Below are positions 24,031 through 41,090 of a stretch of DNA of 64,000 nucleotides, piece by piece (position 1 is the first letter of the stretch; the number at the start of each line of letters is the position of its first letter). Origin of the DNA: Sphagnum magellanicum (Eukaryota > Streptophyta > Sphagnopsida > Sphagnales > Sphagnaceae); the NCBI GenBank assembly GCA_021904315.1, contig CM038919.1:14563666-14627665 (forward strand), read 5' to 3'. The position numbers and the translations under genes were made by a program. The notes beneath the pieces were generated by a model, which worked only from the letters and a program-made list of their open reading frames with translations, was not told where the DNA came from and did not search any database.

Positions 24031-27019
24031 TCCTAATTATAAATTTTTGTGAGCAAAGTAGGAAAATGTTGATCAAAGTGCTCTACTTCTTAGAGAAAGC
24101 ATATTTCCTTTTCTGAAGGAGGTGGTTTGACTTCCATCCATTGTAAGCTTTCCTTTGCATTTAGTTTTGCATTCAGTTTTGGGCTGTTTTGGTTGCAACA
24201 GTGCTGAATTTCACTGCATGAACTGAACAGGATGAGGCTCAGTCATGCAATTTGTTGGCCTTCTAGTTGTGTACAATTAGCACTAATATGGCACATCTAT
24301 CACAAACTCAACATAAAAAATCACTAAATTTAACTGTTCTTGAAGCTATGGATGACACTAGTAGCCTGTCTGCCATTTGCTGCGAGTACCAGTTTCCACA
24401 AATCTTTGAGAACCTCTCCAGTTTCCCTATGAAATGGTGAGTTTTAAAGAAATACATCCATTGGAGTTCATTTGAGTTTTGCACAGATGGTGTATGCTGG
24501 TGACTTCCGTTTTTTAATGGTTACAATTTCTACTCCCAAGATTTCTTAGTTGGAGATGTTGAATCTGGTGAGTGTTTTCAGATCCATGAAATGAGCAATT
24601 GGAACTCTAGTGGTGCTTTGTGAGCTTCCATAGCCCTCTGCTGTGTTTTACAACCTATTTTGCACAATGATTCCCAATCCTGCTGCATCTTCTTTTCCAG
24701 CCTTGAGACTTGTTCACCATTCCTGCCCATGAATCATAAGCTGTGTCTTTTGCAGAAACCCTTGCATCATTTTTTGCCATGTACTGAGTTGTTGACTCCC
24801 CATCTGTTATATGTCTTGGTCTGAGCCAAGCTCCAAGTCTCTCTACCCTGCACCATCACATGTATCCTGAGGACTCTCCTTCACATGCTGAGCAGCAATC
24901 TAGCAGCCAATAATGACAGCATTGAATACATGGCCAAGCATCCAAACACTTAATTGAGTGTTCTGTGAGCAAACAACTTTCTATAAAGATGCCAATGAAT
25001 TGGACATGACATGAGCTTCTCCAAACACTCTCCATACAGGAGAGCTCTCCTAATTCATACAGCGTTCTGGTGGAGTGCAGCAGCAAGTCTCCATGAAATT
25101 GTGCTTCAGAACAAAAGTCGCAACTACAAAAGTTGCATGAAGTTGCAGCTTTTATTGATTTTGAACTCCACAATTGTTCCGTGAAACAAAAAGGTTATTT
25201 TCAAGGATCTGGCGATGTGTTCTTGGTCAACACAGATTCCATTTATCTGTTTCATAGCTTGCGGTGTTGGGTTTTTTGTACCAAATGTCCTCCCTCCTCG
25301 TCTTACCTTGCGCAATCTATGCACATCATGAAGAATGACCATGTGAAATCCTTGTGCAACCGATGGACATCATGAGGAAGCACCTTGTGCAATGCTTGTG
25401 CAATCTATGGATATCGTGAAGAAGAATCACCTTGTGCAATCCTTGTGCAAATTTGTGAACATCGTGAAGAGGCACCTTGTGAAGTCGTTGTGCAATCTAA
25501 GGACATCATGAAGAAGAATCACCTTGTGCAATCTGTGAACATCATGACGAATCCATCACCAGTTTGCCAGTCTCTGTATCTGTGATGCAGAGATTGGTGT
25601 CTGTTGCAAAGAGGAGTTGCTTGAATCATGGTGATGATGTGATTTCTTGTCAGTTCCCGTGTTAATTCCCAGATCGTCCCTACATATTCTTGGATTGTAT
25701 GGTGGGAAAAATTATCCAGCACTCTGGAACTTTCATTGTGGACATTACAGAGAAACAAAACTTGTGCAGAAATGATGACACTAGGAGGAGGAGGTTGCAA
25801 GGAGTAAGAGAAACACACACTTTGGTTCTTCCAGAGCAATGGACTCTAGCACTTGCAAGAGAGCTTGCTTGCTTGCTTGCTTGCTGCATTGTGACGTCTC
25901 ACTTTCATAGCCCCTTCTTGACTTCTTCTTCTTCCTGAAGCCTTGTTCCTACCATTCTTCCTCTTACAATCTTCATTGCCTCTTTGGTCTCTGGGGCTGT
26001 ATCCTGAGGTTGCATCCCTGAAGTTGCAGCCAGGTACCACTAGAACTAAAGCTTCCTACAAAGCTCGAGTGTGGGTCACAAGCTATGGTGGAACGCCGCC
26101 TAACAGCAGTTGCATGTTGTGCTAGAGATGGTTTGAGCTCGATTGCTCTTCGAATCTACAAAACTGGAATCGCAGAAGAGAGACTTGCAACTGTTGTTGC
26201 CTCCAATCACACTCACACACCAAAAAAGAAAAAAAAAAAAGTAGCTTGGTAAAATTCGTGTGCGTCCGCACCAGAAGATTTCTCGAGGATTTTCTTGATG
26301 AAGATCGAGAGAGAGAGAGAGCGAGAGAAGCGACGCCGCGACACGACACGATCATGGTATCCCAGAATAACCCGCACGTGTTGGATTTCTTAGCTACCCA
26401 ATTGTTGCCAGACCTGAGCACGGCAGGCAGGCCCCACCACTTGTCTGCATAGCTCACTGCAATCGTGGGCGATGGGGGTATATGCTTTTTTTCCTGTGGC
26501 GCTTGACCTCGGATTCTATGCCTGACGGCAGTAAAAACTTTTGTTGTATGCATGTTTGGGGAAGAGGATCTTGACAAAGAGTTGTTGTTTCCCTTCTGTT
26601 GTTTTTAATCTTTCGCGATCGCTCTTCCTGCGCATGATCTTCTTCCGCATTGCTACTACTACTAATTTCTACCGTTGCTCTTGCAAATCGCTCGCTTTCG
26701 GTGGTGGTGTGTGCAGCGATGATTCTCCAGTAGGGTATAAGGGATTTGTTACAGGACGGGTGTTACAATCCACGAAGTACGCAGTCGGAGTCGAGAAGAA
26801 GATTGGGGTCCAACCTTGCGTGCTTCGTCTAGGGTTTGGCTGCAGTGCATTTTCGTCATCAGAAGGACAGAAACGGACCAGGAAGAAGAAGAAGAAGAAA
26901 GAAGAAGGTGGGAGGAGAGAGACTTGGAAATCAGCCGCTGTAGAAGGCCAGATATTCTGCGGTAGTCGGCGTAGAATCAAAGTCGAGGCTGGAGCTTGGT
27001 GTAGCTAGAATTGTCGAAG
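24031..27019. other. Intergenic region between SPT6L and ERD2
   Basis: No gene seen. After the SPT6L 3' UTR comes a tandem repeat at 25308-25555, a short (CTTG)n run at about 25863-25884, and a purine-rich (GAA)n stretch at about 26880-26906 in the ERD2 upstream region. A G-box CACGTG lies at 26375-26380, about 640 bp before the ERD2 start. Confidence 0.6.
25308..25555 (+). repeat. Tandem repeat, about six units
   Basis: Units repeat the order CTATGGACATCATGAAGAAG, AATCACCTTGTGCAATC, CTTGTGCAATC. Unit length varies between about 45 and 57 bp because the AAGAATC and CTTGTGCAATC blocks are present or absent. The array breaks up after GTGAACATCATGACGAATCC. Frames through it are open in places, but the variable unit length makes coding unlikely. 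Confidence 0.65.
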
Positions 27020-29933
27020 ATGATGAATATCTTCAGGCTAGCCGGAGATATGACGCACCTGATGAGCATTATCGTGCTACTTCTCAAGATACACAGCATC
27101 AAATCGTGTGCTGGTACAGAGATTCTTACCTTATACTCCGCCGATAGATCTTCGCAGTGCATTCCTGCATTGTGGGAGATAGTTTTGAGTCTGTTTTTCT
27201 ATCTTGAGGTTCTCGGAAACATATTCTTGGTCAGAGCTTCTTCGTCGTCTTTTATGGCACGTTTTTCTTCTTGCCTCTGCTGTGGAGTCTCTCTTTCTCT
27301 GTCAGCAATCTTTGTTGTTTCCAGCTGACTGCCGCCACCAAGCACTTGTCTCAGGATCTCTTTTTCTGGGACCATAACCCTTGTTGTTGTTGTTGTTGTT
27401 GTGCTGCTACTGCTTATGGTGGTGATGTGTGAAATCAGGGATCTCACTGAAGACACAAGAGCTTTATGCCATTGTATTTGCAACACGCTATCTTGATCTC
27501 TTTCATGTGCAACATGCTGCAATTGCACTCTCCTTCTACAATATGGCCATGAAACTCATCTTCCTTGCTACCTCCTTCTCCATTGTGTGGTACATGAGGT
27601 ACCATAAGGTGGTGCGGCGAACATATGACAGGGAGCATGATACTTTCAAGTATTACATCCTGCTTTTGCCATGTTTCTTGCTTGCTCTGCTGATCAACCA
27701 CAAGTTCACAATTCGTGAGGTAAGCAAGTTCTGCTCACAGATCCACCAAAATGAAAGGGCAAAAGAAATGGAATCATCTCCTTCTATAGATCATTTACAA
27801 AATGGAATTGCTTAAAAGATCTATACATCCACCAAAACTGAAAGGGCATCCATTTCCAGAGAATCCATGGAAAGCATTGCTGAGAGAAGTGATATAATTT
27901 GATCAGCACTTTTGTTTCCAAAGCTTCAACAACAGCTTGGGCAATTCTAGATTGAATTTTGTTTTCTGTCTTCTTCATCATGTTCTTCTCTCCTCAGGTG
28001 TTCTTGGCTGTTTAGGACTCTTATATGCCCTATCCATTCCATGAGACAGACACACACAGACACACTGACTGTGATATGGCTTGAAATATGGAGTTGCTGG
28101 GATTCTAAGTTGCTGTTTCTGCTTGGATTTGTTGGTGGGGGAAAACCAAGGTACTGTGGACTTTCTCAGTGTATCTAGAGGCAGTTGCAATCGTGCCGCA
28201 GTTGGTGCTGCTACAGAAAACCAGGAATGTTGACAATCTTACCGGGAATTATGTGTTCCTTCTTGGGTATGTTGTATTGATCTGTTCATGACTTTCTTCA
28301 GTTTTATCTAAACCCCACCATTGGGAGCTGATAAAGTCAGTGGGTAGTCATGGTAGCTTGTCACTGCTATTAGTGATGAAGCAGGTGATGGTCTTATACT
28401 TTTGTGAGTGACACTAATAAGGTTATGACTGCACTCAATGTTGTACTATGTTTAAAATTGTTCTTGTGGAGATTTCTCTGCAATTTCATGTGTATGAGTT
28501 TATCTACACTGTGCTATTGGGAGCTGATGAGGTCAGTGGGGAGAGTAATATAGCAGCTAGTTAATACTCTTCATTGTGAAAATAATGATGGTCTTATACT
28601 TTTGTGAGTGACACTCACAAGGTTATGACTACTGCACTGAAATCTTGTCCTGTTTGTTTTGGTCTAGCTCAATCTGACATAGCAGTTAACTTCAAAGTGT
28701 TATCATTGAGTTCTCTTTGCAATCTCATGTGTATAATCTGTTCATGAGTGTGCGTACGTTTTTGAACTGTACCACTAGACTTGCAGATGCATTTAACAAA
28801 GCCATAGATGTACTTATTCTTCTTCATATGTGCTGTGGTTGACAGAACTATTTGCTAGCATTTTCTGAAACCAGCTGTTGGTTAAGGTGATACAATGCTT
28901 TGCACTGAGTGCTGGTTTTTGGATTGTCTTCCTTTTGTGGCAGGGCATATCGAAGTCTTTATCTGCTCAACTGGGTTTACCGTTACTTGACAGAGAATCA
29001 GTACCGGCAGTGGATAAGTAAGTCATGATATCTCAGCTCTTTAAGCAACTTTTGTGCACATTAGTTTTGCAACTGATGGGACGTATGAAGTATGGAACTG
29101 TTTTATGCTGCTTGACACATGAAATCTCCATGATAAGTGGATGGTTCTTGGAGACTTTGAAGACCACTACCATGTTAGTTCGAAGAGCTGATTGAATTGT
29201 GTTGCCAAATTGGGAGCAGTTAAAACATTCTTGCATTACTAGTATTGGCAACATGACAGTCCAGAGGATTCATTCTCAATTGCAAAACTGGGCTTGATAG
29301 AAATGGTGGCAAATTTTCTGAAAACTGGCAAGTGTACCCCAAGATGGTGGGACTTCCATTGTCTATAACTGACATTGCTCTGACTGAATGTGGTTTCGAA
29401 CCTGCAGCTTGGATTGCAGGGATTGTGCAGACAGCTTTGTATGCAGATTTCTTCTACTACTATTTTAAAAGGTTTGCTCAAGCATTCTTCAAATTTGTGG
29501 TCTCTAGTTGTGTAGTTGTCTGATTTTCATATACTTATTTACTCCCACTGTTGGAAGCTGATGAAGTGAGCTAGTAGTCATGGCAGCTTGTGAGTGCTAT
29601 TTGTGACGGTCTGACACTTTGTGAGCGACTCTCAGAAGGTCATGACTGCATTCATTGTCATGTTATTTTCAAGTTGTTGTACTGGAGATTTCTCTACAGT
29701 TTCATAGACATCTGTGGTTGTGTGCAGTCCAAGTTCAGTTACTGCTGTCCTGCTCTCCACAGTTCTTTTAAGGTTTCAGGTGTCAAAGCTAGTTCATGGG
29801 GAGACTGAGTTGGAGCTGCTCCTGTAGGATGAGAGTTTTCCATCTGTATGGTTAGAGTATGCTCAACAATTCTGATTTGTTTGGTGTTCATGGTGCAGCT
29901 GGAAGAACAGTGAGAGGCTCCAGTTACCTGCAT
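27020..29933 (+). CDS. ERD2: ER lumen protein-retaining receptor (K/HDEL receptor)
   Basis: A seven-helix Golgi/ER membrane receptor that binds C-terminal KDEL or HDEL in the acidic Golgi and returns escaped ER residents through COPI vesicles. Six exons: 27020-27113, 27439-27719, 28151-28266, 28944-29017, 29408-29471, 29897-29933. They encode 221 residues from the first of two adjacent ATGs (the second, 27023, gives the family start MNIFRLAGDMTHL and 220 residues). Family blocks are SCAGISLKTQELYA, ATRYLDLF, YLEAVAIVPQLVLLQ, NVDNLTGNYVF, GAYRSLYLLNWVYRYLTE, IVQTALYADFFYYY and the C-terminus LQLPA. The segment after YLDLF reads HVQHAAIALSFYN where relatives have six residues before YN, a net gain of five that cannot be removed as an intron. 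It converges tail-to-tail with the NADP-malic enzyme gene. Confidence 0.93.
27379..27403 (+). repeat. (TTG)n microsatellite in ERD2 intron 1
   Basis: A run of about eight TTG triplets lies inside the first intron of ERD2, shortly before the exon 2 acceptor at 27437-27438. It would lie in the U-rich region ahead of the splice acceptor. Confidence 0.7.
28312..28505 (+). repeat. Copy A of the ~190-bp interspersed repeat
   Basis: In ERD2 intron 3. It reads CCACCATTGGGAGCTGATAA, AGTCAGTGGGTAGTCATGGT, AGCTTGT, then GATGGTCTTATACTTTTGTG, AGTGACACT, GGTTATGACTGCACT and GGAGATTTCTCTGCAATTTC. It is the best-preserved copy and serves as the reference for the family. Confidence 0.7.
28515..28748 (+). 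repeat. Copy B of the ~190-bp interspersed repeat
   Basis: Directly follows copy A in the same intron and orientation, beginning TATTGGGAGCTGATGAGGTC. It shares the nearly identical block GATGGTCTTATACTTTTGTG with copy A, then diverges with an insertion before TTCTCTTTGCAATCTCATGT. The A/B pair may be a local tandem duplication. Confidence 0.65.
29541..29715 (+). repeat. Copy C of the ~190-bp interspersed repeat
   Basis: In ERD2 intron 5, sense to the gene. It begins ACTCCCACTGTTGGAAGCTG, keeps GTAGTCATGGCAGCTTGTGA, GGTCTGACACTTTGTGAGCG and GGTCATGACTGCATTCATTG, and ends GGAGATTTCTCTACAGTTTC. Confidence 0.65.
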
Positions 29934-32900
29934 AGGAAGTAGTAGTGCATTAGCAAACCATTTGTGGATTGTTGGAACAAAAGGGAAGTTTTTTTGTGAC
30001 ACAGGAGTTATCCTTGGAGTGACAAGTGTTGGCATTCCCAACACTCAGAGAATTGTAACTTGTGGGCATCTCATGGGCATCAAATCCAGTGAGCTAATGA
30101 CCATAGTCCATGTCAAGAAGTCCCTGTTTAGGGGGTACTTTCACCTGTAAGGCCCCTTGACAGCTGGATTTTGCAATTTTCTACTAATTTCAACCAGTGT
30201 TTTTTCAGTTTTTTGATGTAGCATCATTAGTGATTCTCCTCAAAGAGATTTAGCATTGATTGGTGACATGTTTTGAAAAAACTGTCCAAACTATAGAAAA
30301 CTGGCGAAAATCTGTCCCATGTCAACATGTGAAATTTTCTCAAAAAGGATTATTTTCTCAAAAATTTGGCAACTTTTTTCTGTACAAAAATTTGCCACAG
30401 AATATTCATTTTCTATGCCGATCTAGAGACAATAAGTCAAAATGTTAAGCAGGTGCAAATCAAGAGTCTAGCAAGCTCCATGTGCAGGCATTCTTGGATA
30501 CTGAAACAAGTGGAAGTGGGGTGAAAGACTTAACCCCCCTCAAACCAAAATCACTGACTCTTTAATAGTTTCCTTTTAAAAACTAACCATGTTGCAAAAA
30601 GTCACCAAAGACAAGGGTGGACTGTGGAACCCTTGTGATATGATTACGTGGGTGAACAAGAATGCAAAATGAAATTGATAAAAAGGAACAAGGACAGAAG
30701 CATAATACAAAATGTCTCTAATTGATTGAGAATCAAGACTAGCACAATCCAGGTACATCCGATTCAGTGGGCTCAAGGAGTAGATTGATTGCAGATTTCT
30801 TAAATTCTGCTTATTGGCTGAGTGAACAGTGGACATTTGACAAACTGGATGTTGTTGTGTTTGAAAATATGTTGGTGTTTCTTTTCTTTTTTGGGTCTAA
30901 TCTAGTTGGAATCATCGAGTGGTTTTACTCCACAGTTGCACTTGTGTGCTGTGAAATAATCTTGTAGGCAACAAGTTCAACTTTGGGGTGATTTCCAGCT
31001 TGACTGATTTCCATATGTTACTGCTAAATATTGAAGAATCCCATGTGCTAATAATAGTAGTCGGGAAGGATCCCATTATGTAGAAGAGGTTGCAAATATA
31101 GTGATGTTACCTGATGTCATCTGTGCATGTTTAAAACTTGAAACAATGCAGCATCTAATCAGGAGAGAGAGTGTGTGTGTGCACAGGTGCATTGTGTGAC
31201 AGAGCTCTCATGAGAGCACAGAAAGAAGAGAGCATCTGACCCTAATTCCTGTCCTTCCTCACAAGATTGAAGGGCTCCCAGTAAGGGATGATTCACTTGA
31301 AGCCTCACTGACATCATTATGGTAAAGTGTCCAATCTGCTCTCTGTTTGATTGAGGTTATGCATCAATCATCCCACACTCAAAGAATCACGATCACTATA
31401 CTTAACACTGGACACAATCAGTTGTTTGTTTACTCATTTTTAAATAGAACCACCACTCAGAAAACAATGAGAATAATTAGAGAAACTATGCAGAGGTAGT
31501 TTGGGAATCTCCACATTCCCAAACTAGCCAGGCATTATTTCTCCTGTTGAGTTCTTCAATGATAACGTGATTGTAAGAGCCTATGGGCAACACCAATTTG
31601 AGCCTACAGTAATATATGGGTTCTTCATCCTATACCACCTCTCACCAAATGTGTTACAATCTTCATTCCAGGTGTACAGTATACATTTGCAGACGTCAAT
31701 AGGATTCTTCATGTAGAGATGGCAGGTTATGAGTCCAAGCTGATATGCTAGAGTATGATTCAGAGGTGCCATTGGGAGGCCAGAATGGGAGTTTTCAAAA
31801 ATTTATTGAACTAATTATAGGCTAATTAGGATGAGTTGGTCAGGACCCACAGAAGATCCAAGACAACTTTTTGAGAGTGGAAGACATTTTGTAGTAAATT
31901 TTGGTGTCAATGGAGTTTTCCAATGCACATCATCATTTGTTTCCAAGGGTTTGTTTGCATGAATACTGTGGATGAACTTAGTGAAAGCCCAATTTCAAAA
32001 TGAAGAGACTAGATGATGAAAAGAACTGCAGTTTAATAGAATCATTTGAGGAGGGAAGGGGGTTTAAGGGTTGGTGACATGAGCAAGTCTCTGAAATCTT
32101 GCTCAAGTCTCTTTAACAAAGTACAATTGACATAACATTTAGTGAAGTGCTTATGCAATAACTGAGTTCATCTACCCAATAGCAGGACGTGTACATGGTT
32201 CTGTTAGTACATATGTTTCTAGAGTGTTAGCCAAGATCACAATTAACTCTTCCTGTTGCTTCTGGCCATGTAATAGAAACTGAGTACATACATTTTTGTA
32301 AAATGGTTTGCTTGAAAATTTGGGCTGATTATTATATGCTTATGTAAGACCCATCATTCAGAGCTGATGAAGTTAGTGGGTAGTCTGGCAGCTTATGATT
32401 GCTATGCATGATGAAGGTGATTGTCTGCCGCTGAGCACTTCTCATAAGGTATTGACTATCCTTATTGTCATATTATCTTCAAAATGTTGTTTTGGAGATT
32501 TTTTTGCAATCTCATATGAATGACTTTATTGATATGGTTCTAGCCTTTCCACAATGTCCATGCAAAACTGTAGCAAATGTTTTTATTGACAACAGAAAAC
32601 TCAAAACCCATATCGTTGAAACCCTTGATTTTTTATGATACTGCCTTTGGGAACAAATACAACTAATCCTTTACACCAGGATTTCAGCACATCCACGTTA
32701 TAAATTCTTCATTCGTTATAAATTCTTCATTAGCTTCAACAAGAACTCAATTTCATTTTTTAGTGTCAATGGATGTGAGCTTTTGAAATTGCTGTGCAAC
32801 ATTATTCTAGACAGACATGAGATATGCGTTCCATGTCTATCTTGCTAGAATTTTATGATGATCTGTAACCCTGACTGAAAACTATATAATCTAATGTATA

Positions 32901-32995
32901 TATTGTGTATGTTGCAGGAGCAGTTTTATCCAGTTTCAACTCGCAGTGCTTTGTATTGGTGGAGGAGATATTGTGTGAAGTTTGCCCTTGTTGCT
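29934..32995. other. Intergenic region between convergent ERD2 and NADP-ME genes
   Basis: This holds the 3' flanks of both genes. No protein gene is recognisable. It includes copy D of the interspersed repeat at 32348-32530 and a short GT-rich run at about 31168-31180. A 63-codon minus-strand frame at 31772-31581 looks somewhat protein-like but has no recognised relative. Confidence 0.55.
32348..32530 (+). repeat. Copy D of the ~190-bp interspersed repeat
   Basis: Intergenic copy. It begins ACCCATCATTCAGAGCTGAT, keeps GAAGTTAGTGGGTAGTCTGG, CAGCTTATGATTGCTAT and TTGTCATATTATCTTCAAAA, and ends GGAGATTTTTTTGCAATCTC. Confidence 0.65.
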
Positions 32996-38330
<5,335 letters not shown>

Positions 38331-38422
38331 TCTGACTGCATTCTCCCATACATCTCCATGTCAGAATCACATTGCAATCCCCACGCATTCCCCACCCCCT
38401 CACACACACACACACACACACA

Positions 38423-38463
<41 letters not shown>

Positions 38464-41090
38464 AAACATACACACACACACATACAGCGAAGCCGAGATG
38501 CAGCACCAGAAACCTCTGATGATTCATCAATACCAAATGCAGCAAGTCGAGGAAAAGAATCTGCAGCAGACTTCACACGAGGAAATTCAGTTACTGCAGC
38601 TATGGATTCTCGTTGCCAGTTGCAAACTTGCAACCGATCAAAGAAACACTTGGGTGATCAAGGCAAAGTCCCCCACCTCTACAATCTGCCTCTCTAATGA
38701 TCACGAGCACACACACAATTGAGAACTTCTCAAAAAATTTCAAATGCAACGAATGCAAGAACCAGAATCCGCCTCCAATTTGACGACGAGTCACACAATG
38801 AAAGACGGGTGAGGAAATTCTTCAAACTTGAGGGAAAAAGTGTAGTCAATCTTACGGCGTTGTTGTGTTCTCTCGGACGTCGTATATAGCACACCTTGTG
38901 GCGCCAACAATTCCGCCCGCGAAAAACAAAAAATTGATGTATATGTGACGAGGAAGAAATTATTCCAATCGTTTGCAAGCGACGATGGACCAGCTGCTTT
39001 TGAAAGAGAGATGGATGGACCTCGGGGTGAATCAAGAGTTTCTGGAGAGAGAGAAAGCGCAGACTACCTACTGCCGCCGCCGCTGCAGCAATTTACTGAC
39101 AGCGGGAAGAATCAGTGGAACTTGGAGCTCGGATTTTGGTGCGATGCGCGATGCAAGTGTCGCTTTATTGCGACGGGGAGTTTTTATTCAGCGCGAAGTG
39201 CACACGCGAAACTCGGGACTCGCTCGAAAACTCGGGGCTCGCTGGCGACTTAACAAGTGCGCGGTAGAATGGAACCTCAAATAATTAACAAACAAATAAA
39301 TCTCAGAATTGGAAAAAAAAACAAAACAAAACAAGAAATAAGGAAATATAATTTTAATAGGCTTAACATTAAACCTACTACTAATAAATATTTGAAATTA
39401 CTAACATATTAGTACTACCTTCTAAGTAGTTACTAGTAAGTAGTTGTTCAAAATATATCATGAATATACTTAATATTTTAAATATATAATTTTCTGGTAT
39501 ATATCAATTAATAGAAAACATTAAGTGAGGGAAGGAAAAACGATTATTGGAATTTGGAAGAGTTTTTACAACATGGAATTTATTGAATTTGTTTTTGGGT
39601 GGTGTTGTTGTAGCTTGGACCTCTGGGGTCCACGCCGCCACGGTGACATCGAATTATTTTATTACTTTTTTTCAAATATATGGGTAGTTTTTTTTGCATG
39701 ATATTATTATTATTTAAGTTGCCAATAGTGAAGTAAGTACGTGTGGACAGCTCCTGTCCGCTTTTGGGACTTTTGGCCCCTGGATTCCCGGGCCGATACC
39801 TTGCTTTGAAGAATTTAAAGGTGTGAACAGTGCCCATAGTGACACGTCGCGTTAGCCGCTGATGTGGCACGCAATACCGGTCCTACGCGTCGCTTTCCCC
39901 ATCGATCTGGCAAAAGCGACCGTTCCTATGTATGCACGAGGCTGCCACATGGGGGCTGCACATTTGTCTTTGCCAGGTGTACATTTATTAACACGTGGAG
40001 GATGGATAGAGAATGTCGGCCGGGCGGTCACCGGTTCGTGTCGGGTAACCGTGAAGCACTTACACTCCTCAACGATCTTCACGCTCTTCTCGAGAACAAG
40101 AAAGTACCTTTCTTGTTAGTGTTTGCGTTTTGCACGATTGCAATGCAGAGAGGAAGTTTTGATCTCCGTGAGTATGTTTATTATTGGCGCATCCTCGGCG
40201 CATTACAGAATGGTGAGAAAGGAAAGTATGTTCGAAATATCTACCTGAGAAGAGGAATAACTAAACAGGTGTGTAAATAACCTGGCATCCAGTTTCCCAT
40301 GAAACTCATCCGGTAGCAATACAAAATTGTTGGGAGAAAACTGCTCTCTGATCTGATCTCTGATTTGAGGTACAGAGATGTTATTCGTATCAAATTGATC
40401 TGGGTTTTTTCGGGTAAGTAGAGATGGGTCATACATTTCATTGCACGTGTAATATGCAGCGGGTTTCCAATTGGGAAGGGATGAAGTAGAATATGAGCGA
40501 CTTACGGCGGCAGCCCCTCGGTTCGGGATTTGTTTTTAAGTGCCGCATTGGTTTTTGTTTCAACGCGCTCCATGGATCTGATCTATAGCTAGCTTTTAGT
40601 AGGCTAGTTGTGGCCGGCAAAGAAGCAATTTCTTTGTATGAATGAATTTCGGTCGCGGAGTACAAGCTTGAAATCGGAGAGATTGTGAAACGCAACACCA
40701 AGGGTGGCGATCTGGGAGACCGAAAGGGGGAGATGACGGAAGCGCAGACCTGTTAGAGATGGATGATGCGTCTACTTCCTTGCGTCTCCCTTGACTTGCG
40801 AGAAGGTATGTATGTGTGTTGCAGCGTCTCCCCTCCCTCATATGTAGTATGCTTTTCTTCTTCCATATCCAACTCAGACCAGCCCATCCTTCCCCCGCCC
40901 ACCCCGGTTTACTCCACCTCCAAACCCAACCTCGTCTTCCTGCACATTAGTCATTTGCAAGGGCGCAAGATTTTTAGGGTTTGGTGCACATTCCATCATA
41001 CATTCTTAGGCATTCTTAGATCGCAAACCTTGGGTCATCCATATTCTTGTGATTTGTTTGTTAAAAATTGAAGGGATATAGGAAATCTTT
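38331..41090. other. NADP-ME upstream region and GC-richer island
   Basis: From the NADP-ME start to about 39.3 kb is its presumed promoter and 5' UTR. It includes TTTTTCGCGGGCGGAA read on the minus strand near 38918-38933, which resembles an E2F site. A GC-richer island follows at about 39.7-41.0 kb with a G-box CACGTG near 39992 and a telo-box (TTAGGGTTT, 40974-40982). It also has a minus-strand frame (40436-40203; MYDPSLLTRKNPDQFD, FVLLPDEFHGKLDARL) that I cannot assign. It may be a promoter or first exon of an unrecognised gene. Confidence 0.4.
38401..38482. repeat. (CA)n(CT)n microsatellite in NADP-ME 5' region
   Basis: (CA)12 at 38401-38424 runs directly into (CT)n at 38425-38461, followed by a broken CA tract to 38482. 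On the transcribed strand it appears as GT, GA then GT repeats 71-153 bp before the start codon. It probably lies in the 5' UTR or core promoter. GA repeats are known targets of plant BPC (GAGA-binding) factors. Confidence 0.85.

Noticed and set aside
26122..26980. Minus-strand frames of 100-150 codons upstream of ERD2
   Set aside because: They are Ser/Phe-rich low-complexity readings of purine-rich repeats with no recognisable protein.
39864..40280. 138-codon plus-strand frame in the GC-richer island
   Set aside because: It has no ATG at its start, no recognised domain, and the composition expected of open GC-rich non-coding DNA.
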